Assembly: GCA_964440915.1 (NCBI GenBank)
Contig: CAYTTV010000019.1
Location: forward strand, 1 to 64,000
Length of the DNA stretch: 64,000 bases
Origin: CAMPJM01 sp964440915
Lineage (GTDB): Bacteria; Bacteroidota; Bacteroidia; Cytophagales; Cyclobacteriaceae
Direction: 5' to 3'
Shown: in pieces, positions 58,046 to 64,000 of the stretch
Layout: each line of letters begins with the position of its first letter
Numbering within the stretch: position 1 is the stretch's first letter
The notes under the pieces: model-generated
What the model was told of the DNA's origin: nothing
Seen by the model: the letters and a program-made list of their open reading frames with translations, nothing else
The model's database searches: none
Made by a program: the position numbers and the translations under genes

Positions 58046-61000
58046 TTATTTTTTGGTTTTGGAAGACTGGCCCTTTTGATCAGTTGTGCCATTTTGCTTG
58101 TCCATCTTTGACTTTTCCTTCCCATCTTCCTTGGGCTTCTGAACCAAGGTTTTCTTCATAGCAGTGTCTTTTTTAGGCAAGTACTCAAGTTTGTTTTTGT
58201 CTTTCAAATTAAATCCCTTGATGTCCTGGTCATTCTTGAAGTGCAAGTTGTGACTGGAAAACATAGAATCCATGAGGTTGGACATGTGTTTTTGCCTGTT
58301 TAGGGATTGTTTTGAAGACTGTTTTTGCCGCAATTGTTCCTTTCGGAGAATTGATCGTTTGATTTGTCCATGATCGTCTACCAAAATAAAAGCTGCAATT
58401 CCGTTTTGGAGATCTTCGGCAATGTATTTCAAATTTTGGCTGGAATCTGTAAACTCTTCCATGGTTGAGGAAAGCTGTTGGGCTGTGAGGGCTACTTGCT
58501 GTGTTCCGTCAGCTGTTTGCTCCGCAATAGCCACCACCTCTTCCACATACTTTACTACATCTCCAATACTGGTTTTTTGTACCTCAGTGGCCATTAAGAT
58601 ATCTTCAGCAGTGCGTAGCGTTTTGCCGCTCGAGTTAGCAATATTTTTAAATGCTTCCGAAGCTTCAGAGGTAGCATCCTTTCCTTTATCCACAATAGAA
58701 GCCATCGTAGCAATAGCTGCGGAGGCGGAAGAACTGTCCTTTTTTACATCTTCTACCAATGTTTCGATCTCAATGGCTGATTTTCGTGAACCTTCTGCAA
58801 GTTTCCGGATTTCTTCTGCTACCACTGCAAAACCTTTGCCTGCCTCGCCTGCCCTTGCTGCTTCAATGGCGGCGTTTAGTGCCAAAAGGTTGGTCTGGGA
58901 AGCGATGTCGGTGATAACGCCCAAGTACCTGGATATCTCTTGGGAGCGTACACTCAATACCTCGATGGTTTTAGCGGTTAATGCTGCGGATGTGGAGATT
59001 TCTTCCATGTTTTTTACCACCTGAGCGACTGTTTTCATCCCCATTTGGGAAGTGTCTTCCCCAAGCACAGCCGCTTTGTTCACAATTTCTGCTTTATTGG
59101 CGGTTTCTTCCGTAGTCCGCATGATTTCTTCTATCAGCTTAAATGCCTGATCTGTTTTTAAGGCTTGGTTCTGCGCACCTTCTGCCATTTGCTGCATTGC
59201 AATGGCCACGTTTACCGTAATTGTATTCATTTCCAGCCCTTTAGAGGCCATTTCTTCTGAAGAGCTTCCCACGACAAGCGAGCTTTCATTGATTTCTCCT
59301 AGCAGAGCGTTCAGTGTGTTAACAGCCGTATTGAGTGCATTTGACATGGCCTGAATATCACCTACAGTTGGGATTTCTACTTTTTGGGTCAAATCCCCTT
59401 CAGATATGGCACGCACGATTCTACTTACCTCCAATACGGGCGACACAATGGACTCCAATAGATTATTCAATGTGTCCACAATTTCTTTCCAGCTTCCTCT
59501 CATGTCTGTGACTACAGCCCTTTCTGTAAGCTTTCCTTCGGTACCCGCTACCCTGGCCACCCGGCTTACCTCGCCAGCCAGTGTGTTCAACATCGTCACC
59601 ATGTTGTTAATCGTCTTTGCCAACTGGGCCACTTCTCCCCGTGCATCCAGTGTGAACTTTTGGGTAAGATCGCCTTGCGATACCGCTGTAACCACTCGAA
59701 CAATACCCCGAACTTGAGTGGTCAGGTTGTTCGCCATGATATTTACATTATCGGTAAGTTGTTTCCAAACGCCTTCTACATTAGGCACAGTCGCTTGTCC
59801 TCCCAACTTTCCTTCTGTTCCTACTTCTCGGGCCACCCTGGTTACTTCTCCAGCAAATATATTCAGCGAGTCCACCATCTGGTTTAAGTTCTCCTTGAGT
59901 TCAAGTAGCTCGCCTTTTACGTCTACTGTGATTTTTTGCGTCAAGTCTCCTTTTGCCACAGCGGTTGCTACCTCAGCAATGTCTCGTACTTGGTTGGTCA
60001 GATTGGTGGCCATGGTATTCACATTGTCCGTCAGTTCCTTCCAAACGCCCTCTACATTGGGCACAGTTGCTTGTCCTCCCAGTTTTCCTTCAGTTCCCAC
60101 TTCCCTGGCTACCCTCGTCACTTCCCCTGCGAATATGTTCAAAGAGTCCACCATCTGGTTGATTATATTCTTCAGCTCTAGGATTTCACCTTTTACCTCC
60201 ACTGTTATCTTTTGAGTGAGATTTCCTTTTGCCACAGCAGTTGCCACGGTTGCAATTCCTCGTACTTGGGTGGTCAGGTTGTTCGCCATGATATTCACAT
60301 TGTCTGTGAGTTGTTTCCAAACACCTTCTACATTGGGTACTGCCGCTTGGCCACCCAGCTTTCCTTCTGTACCCACTTCTCGCGCCACCCGGGTTACCTC
60401 TCCAGCAAATATGTTGAGAGAATCCACCATTTTGTTGATGTTTTCTTTTAGATCCAGAATTTCCCCTTTTACTTCAACTTTTATTTTTTGGGTAAGGTCT
60501 CCTTTGGCCACAGCAGTGGCTACATTAGCAATGTCCCTCACTTGCAGGGTTAGATTGCTGGCCATGGTATTTACATTGTCAGTGAGGTCTTTCCATACAC
60601 CGGCAACATTAGGAACCTTTGCTTGTCCGCCGAGATTGCCTTCCGTTCCCACTTCTCGCGCTACCCTGGTTACCTCATCCCCAAATATGTTCAAGGAATC
60701 CACCATCTGGTTAATGTTTTCCTTTAGTTCCTTAATTTCTCCTTTTACATCTACCGTAATCTTTTGGGTCAAATCGCCCTTGGCTACCGCGGTAGAAACT
60801 TTGGCAATATCCCTTACTTGATCGGTAAGGTTACTGGCCATGGTGTTTACATTGACGGTTAGCTCTTTCCACGTCCCTTCCACCCTAGGCACATTGGCCT
60901 GTCCGCCCAGGTTGCCTTCGGTGCCCACTTCACGGGCTACTCTAGACACCTCCGAAGCGAAAACATTGAGTGAGTCTACCATTTGGTTGATAATGTCCTT

Positions 61001-62626
61001 TAGCTCAAGTATTTCACCTTTTACATTCACCGTTATTTTTCGGGTAAGGTCTCCTTTGGCTACCGCTGTGGCTACAGTGGCGATATCCCTAACTTGAGAA
61101 GTAAGGTTGCTGGCCATGGTATTCACATTTTCCGTCAAGTCCTTCCATACCCCTGCAACATTCGGCACATTGGCCTGTCCTCCCAGTTTTCCTTCCGTTC
61201 CCACCTCGCGAGCTACCCTGGTTACCTCATCTCCAAAAATATTAAGCGAATCCACCATCTTGTTGATGTTCTCTTTAAGGTCAGCTATTTCACCCTTGGC
61301 ATGAACAGAAATCTTTTGCGTCAAATCTCCTTTGGCTACTGCAGTGGCTACATTGGCAATATCCCGAACCTGAGCGGTCAGGTTATTGGCCATTAGGTTC
61401 ACATTTTCTGTCAAGTCTTTCCAAACTCCCCCTACATTGGGCACTACAGCTTGACCACCCAGGTTTCCTTCTGTACCTACTTCTCTGGCTACCCTGGTCA
61501 CCTCATCTCCGAATATGTTCAGGGAGTCCACCATTTTATTGATATTTTCTTTTAGGTCGGCAATTTCTCCTTTTACATCTACCGTGATTTTTTGGGTAAG
61601 ATCTCCTTTCGCCACTGCTGTAGAAACTTTGGCGATATCCCTAACCTGTGCCGTCAGGTTGCTGGCCATCAGGTTCACGTTGTCTGTTAGCTCTTTCCAA
61701 GTGCCCTCAACCCCAGGAACTTTGGCTTGGCCTCCTAGGTTGCCTTCTGTCCCTACCTCACGTGCCACCCTCGTCACCTCATCTGCAAAAGTGTTGAGCG
61801 AGTCCACCATCTGGTTGATGTTTTCTTTTAGCTCTAAAAACTCACCCTTAACGTTAGCGGATACTTTTCTAGTCAGGTTCCCTTTTGCCACTTCTGTAGC
61901 CACATTGGCAATATCCCTTACCTGCGAGGTCAGATTGCTGGCCATCAGGTTCACGTTGTCTGTCAGGTCCTTCCACACCCCGGCCACATTAGGCACCGTA
62001 GCCTGCCCGCCCAGTTTTCCTTCCGTACCTACTTCTAACGCCACACGGGTTACTTCCCCAGCAAATAAATTTAAGTTGTCGATGGTTCGGTTGATGGTTT
62101 CGGCCATCACTTTGAAGTCGCCCGTTACAGGTATTTCAAATTTCTCATATAGATTACCTGAAGAAATATTTTTCAAAACCTTCCCTACCTCCAATACAGG
62201 CACAGCAATAGAATCTACTAGGCCATTTGTATTATTAATGATGTCCTTCCAAAACCCTGATGCATTTTCTGCAGATGCCCTTGCCGTGAGATTTCCTTCA
62301 ATACCAGCCACTTTTGATATTCTTGACACCTCTCCACCTACGCCTGAAATCATCTCCACCATAGAATTATACGCTTCAGCTATGTCGGCAAAGATATCGT
62401 CCTCCTCTTTGGTAAGCCGTACCGAAATATCTCCTTTTTTAAAGGCATCTAAAGCATATAGGATTTTGTGAAGTTGGCGTGAAGCATACGCTTCGTCTTT
62501 AAGCATCTTGTTTATAGCATTTTGGTCTTCGTCTTTTTTTTGCTGTGAGTCATTCGATGCTTTGTCTTTTGTGGCAGTTTCCTTGTTGCTAATCTTTTGC
62601 GGAAGTTTATTTTTTCCTAGGGCCAT
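58046..62626 (-). CDS. soluble methyl-accepting-type receptor with about ten tandem HAMP units
   Basis: A 1526-residue signalling protein. Residues 1-50 are charged and polar; no membrane segment or signal peptide occurs anywhere. A first HAMP-like stretch spans about 52-184. Residues 185-1012 are nine near-identical 92-residue units, each beginning like LNIFAGEVTRVAREVG and ending with ENINQMVDS; a tenth, diverged unit ends near 1104. The MCP signalling domain follows, with the hairpin tip DIASQTNLLALNAAIEAARAGE near 1240-1260. A Lys/Gln-rich tail of about 120 residues closes it. Similar repeats are known from fungal Nik1-type hybrid kinases; here they feed a CheW/CheA receptor. The stimulus is unknown. 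Confidence 0.9.
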   Translation of the reverse strand: MALGKNKLPQKISNKETATKDKASNDSQQKKDEDQNAINKMLKDEAYASRQLHKILYALDAFKKGDISVRLTKEEDDIFADIAEAYNSMVEMISGVGGEVSRISKVAGIEGNLTARASAENASGFWKDIINNTNGLVDSIAVPVLEVGKVLKNISSGNLYEKFEIPVTGDFKVMAETINRTIDNLNLFAGEVTRVALEVGTEGKLGGQATVPNVAGVWKDLTDNVNLMASNLTSQVRDIANVATEVAKGNLTRKVSANVKGEFLELKENINQMVDSLNTFADEVTRVAREVGTEGNLGGQAKVPGVEGTWKELTDNVNLMASNLTAQVRDIAKVSTAVAKGDLTQKITVDVKGEIADLKENINKMVDSLNIFGDEVTRVAREVGTEGNLGGQAVVPNVGGVWKDLTENVNLMANNLTAQVRDIANVATAVAKGDLTQKISVHAKGEIADLKENINKMVDSLNIFGDEVTRVAREVGTEGKLGGQANVPNVAGVWKDLTENVNTMASNLTSQVRDIATVATAVAKGDLTRKITVNVKGEILELKDIINQMVDSLNVFASEVSRVAREVGTEGNLGGQANVPRVEGTWKELTVNVNTMASNLTDQVRDIAKVSTAVAKGDLTQKITVDVKGEIKELKENINQMVDSLNIFGDEVTRVAREVGTEGNLGGQAKVPNVAGVWKDLTDNVNTMASNLTLQVRDIANVATAVAKGDLTQKIKVEVKGEILDLKENINKMVDSLNIFAGEVTRVAREVGTEGKLGGQAAVPNVEGVWKQLTDNVNIMANNLTTQVRGIATVATAVAKGNLTQKITVEVKGEILELKNIINQMVDSLNIFAGEVTRVAREVGTEGKLGGQATVPNVEGVWKELTDNVNTMATNLTNQVRDIAEVATAVAKGDLTQKITVDVKGELLELKENLNQMVDSLNIFAGEVTRVAREVGTEGKLGGQATVPNVEGVWKQLTDNVNIMANNLTTQVRGIVRVVTAVSQGDLTQKFTLDARGEVAQLAKTINNMVTMLNTLAGEVSRVARVAGTEGKLTERAVVTDMRGSWKEIVDTLNNLLESIVSPVLEVSRIVRAISEGDLTQKVEIPTVGDIQAMSNALNTAVNTLNALLGEINESSLVVGSSSEEMASKGLEMNTITVNVAIAMQQMAEGAQNQALKTDQAFKLIEEIMRTTEETANKAEIVNKAAVLGEDTSQMGMKTVAQVVKNMEEISTSAALTAKTIEVLSVRSQEISRYLGVITDIASQTNLLALNAAIEAARAGEAGKGFAVVAEEIRKLAEGSRKSAIEIETLVEDVKKDSSSASAAIATMASIVDKGKDATSEASEAFKNIANSSGKTLRTAEDILMATEVQKTSIGDVVKYVEEVVAIAEQTADGTQQVALTAQQLSSTMEEFTDSSQNLKYIAEDLQNGIAAFILVDDHGQIKRSILRKEQLRQKQSSKQSLNRQKHMSNLMDSMFSSHNLHFKNDQDIKGFNLKDKNKLEYLPKKDTAMKKTLVQKPKEDGKEKSKMDKQNGTTDQKGQSSKTKK
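59591..62074 (-). repeat. nine tandem 276-bp coding repeats (poly-HAMP)
   Basis: Nine consecutive 276-bp units encode 92-residue poly-HAMP modules with most residues identical; a tenth diverged unit extends to 59315. The unit length is constant with no insertions. Third codon positions differ widely between units even where the protein is the same, so the array is not a recent expansion. Confidence 0.9.
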
Positions 62627-63103
62627 GTTGTTCTGTTTAGGCTTAAAAATTTAATATAAAAATAATGTGGTTGACATAGCGTCACCTATAAAAATCCTTG
62701 TCGATAAGGATATTAAAAATCCAACCCTTACACGAAATAGATTTCATGTAAACCATAGCCAAGCTGAGGTTTGCCTTGATTATTGAAGCGGCAATGTTCT
62801 TCCAATTCTGATATATCTTTTATCTGTTTTTCTGCCTTTTGCAATTTTTCTACACCAAACTGTCAAAACTAAATTTGCAAGAATGAGTTAGATAACCCTA
62901 AGATGTTATTATATCCAAGCGAAACAAATGAATGTTTTAGTTTGCACATTTTGAGGAACTTAGCCTTCTTTCATGCTTTTAACGAGAAACAAGCAGTCTT
63001 TAAATTGATTGATCCTAGTTTTATTAACAAAAGAAAACGATAAAAAATATTAAAAAACTTTTTACTAATTTACACCTTTTCATTGCAGTTCAATATTATT
63101 CTT
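62627..63103. other. divergent intergenic region between the receptor and the histidine kinase
   Basis: A/T-rich 477-nt region with no convincing gene. It holds an imperfect 24-bp inverted repeat at 62728-62751 and a weak hairpin ATCCTT (62694-62699) / AAGGAT (62706-62711). Promoters for both flanking genes must lie here; none is clear by eye. Confidence 0.6.
62728..62751. promoter_or_regulatory. imperfect inverted repeat before the receptor gene
   Basis: TTACACGAAAT and ATTTCATGTAA are reverse complements at 10 of 11 positions, with a 2-nt centre. The site lies about 100 nt before the receptor start and is a candidate operator. No regulator is identified. Confidence 0.4.
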
Positions 63104-64000
63104 ATGAATAAAGCCAACTTTTTTTCCCAAGGCTCGCCAAGTTCTACCGACGATACTATTCAAAAGCTTTTATTGGAAATAGATACATTAGTCGCTAGTA
63201 ACGAAAAACTCAAAGCAATTGTTAGAAAAAATGAAACTTATCCTGAGGGCTCGAAAAAAGGTATGTTTCACGAAGCAGTGATCGACAGTTGTGTAGATGG
63301 AATATTGGCGTTTGATAAGAACATGAAGATAGTAGCCTGGAACAAGAGCATGGCTTTGCATTACGGCTACAGCAAGGAAGATGTATTAAACAAGAACATT
63401 TTCCACGTATTTCCTGAGTTCGAAGAAGAAAGGGAAGGAAAAATATTGAGAGATGTTCTCAATGGGAAACCTTCTTTCATGGGCGAGCGGGCTTACAAGT
63501 CTAGAAAAGGATATTTCCAAACCCATATAGTTGGATACAAAGATGAGGAAGACGCTATTGCAGGAGCATTGATCATTCTGCAAGATATCACTGAAATGAA
63601 GGAGGCGCTGGAAAAAATTCAGCATAAAAATAATGTGCTGAAGCAAACTAACCAAGCCTTGCTGAAGCAGATAAATGAACGCATAGAGGCAGAAAAAGCC
63701 CTAAAGAAAGCGCATGATGACCTGGAACAAAGGGTTATCGAGAGAACGGTCGAAATTGCTCAGGCTAAAAAAGAGGCGGAAGAAGCGGCACAAGCAAAAG
63801 CCCGTTTCCTGGCCAATATGAGCCATGAGATACGTACCCCCATGAATGCCATTGTGGGCATGTCCGCATTGCTATTAAAAGCCGATCCTTCAGAAAAGCA
63901 GCTTAATTTTATTAAATCCATCAACTCTGCTGCCGAAAACCTATTGGCGCTTATCAATGACATTCTTGATTATTCTAAAATTGATGCGGGGAAATTGGTC
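63104..64000 (+). CDS. PAS-domain sensor histidine kinase, partial
   Basis: The frame is open from the ATG at 63104 to the window edge, giving the first 299 residues. After a polar head (1-55) comes a PAS domain (about 56-165, with AVIDSCVDGILAFDKNMKIVAWN and LIILQDITEMKEAL). A coiled coil (about 166-235) leads to the HisKA domain with phospho-acceptor His241 in FLANMSHEIRTPMNAIVG. The ATPase and any receiver domains lie beyond the edge. There is no membrane segment, so it is cytoplasmic like its divergent neighbour. The H-box form is that of hybrid kinases, so a receiver is likely downstream; this is inference. Confidence 0.88.
   Translation, partial: MNKANFFSQGSPSSTDDTIQKLLLEIDTLVASNEKLKAIVRKNETYPEGSKKGMFHEAVIDSCVDGILAFDKNMKIVAWNKSMALHYGYSKEDVLNKNIFHVFPEFEEEREGKILRDVLNGKPSFMGERAYKSRKGYFQTHIVGYKDEEDAIAGALIILQDITEMKEALEKIQHKNNVLKQTNQALLKQINERIEAEKALKKAHDDLEQRVIERTVEIAQAKKEAEEAAQAKARFLANMSHEIRTPMNAIVGMSALLLKADPSEKQLNFIKSINSAAENLLALINDILDYSKIDAGKLV

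Noticed and set aside
59591..62074. Regular repeats considered as a CRISPR or satellite array
   Set aside because: The unit is 276 bp, in frame, fully coding, and there are no unique spacers; it is a protein-domain repeat.
59406..62471. Long plus-strand open frames opposite the receptor gene (for example 59718-60215, 60216-60821, 61515-62471)
   Set aside because: They are periodic mirror images of the minus-strand HAMP repeats, have Ser/Thr/Pro-rich repeated composition and no recognisable domain; the repeat makes stop-free antisense frames by itself.
63386..63963. Minus-strand frames at the right edge
   Set aside because: They are antisense to the PAS and HisKA parts of the partial kinase, whose motifs are unambiguous.

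Overview
The window looks like chromosomal DNA of a gliding-type marine or soil Bacteroidota, most likely order Cytophagales. The evidence is the type IX secretion genes (PorX-type response regulator/PglZ protein, PorP/SprF, a giant protein with a gliding-motility C-terminal domain), the Bacteroidota-style fused LpxC-FabZ, a SusB-like GH97 enzyme, lipoprotein signals and weak Shine-Dalgarno sequences. No rRNA, tRNA, insertion sequence, prophage or CRISPR array was seen. One run of exactly 100 N (57393-57492) is an assembly gap.

Layout. 1-11.6 kb is housekeeping: fabF, a tatA-like gene, proline-to-glutamate pruA, a HAD phosphatase, a secreted serpin, an ArsR-type regulator, hemE, a heptose-7-phosphate kinase, an aminotransferase and recR. 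11.7-24.8 kb holds clpS, a sodium/solute symporter, the overlapping run porX-tsaE-ald, an HD phosphohydrolase followed by lpxD-lpxC/fabZ-lpxA-ABC ATPase (lipid A synthesis), a small lipoprotein and an ABC-2 exporter pair. 25-30.8 kb holds a GH97 glycosidase, a two-gene membrane-associated sugar dehydrogenase (gluconate dehydrogenase subunit 3 family plus GMC flavoprotein), a DoxX protein and a Crp/Fnr regulator.

30.8-44.5 kb is an L-rhamnose/L-lactate island. A kinase, an isomerase and a fused aldolase/short-chain dehydrogenase face a divergent lutABC operon. An NCS1-type permease, a small membrane protein, a GntR/LacI-like regulator, a GH43-like secreted enzyme and a BNR-4 propeller enzyme follow. 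Together these would free rhamnose from a polymer, import it, split it to DHAP and L-lactaldehyde, oxidise that to L-lactate and then to pyruvate. A 17-bp direct-repeat motif (consensus CRGSATANNGCAGGATR) stands before all four transcription units, with the same orientation relative to each downstream gene. It is the best candidate for an undescribed regulatory signal in this window.

44.5-48 kb carries a YtxH-like protein, a DUF892 (YciF-like) protein, a ROK kinase, a DUF3817 protein and yaaA. 48-54.5 kb carries the 1743-residue secreted protein with two related propeller halves, divergent from porP/sprF. 54.6-62.6 kb is a chemotaxis-like operon read leftwards: a receptor with about ten tandem 92-residue HAMP units and no membrane segment, then cheW, (gap), cheY, cheA and cheC. 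A PAS-histidine kinase starts divergently at 63104 and runs off the window. No cheR or cheB is visible. This soluble poly-HAMP array is the most unusual protein system here.
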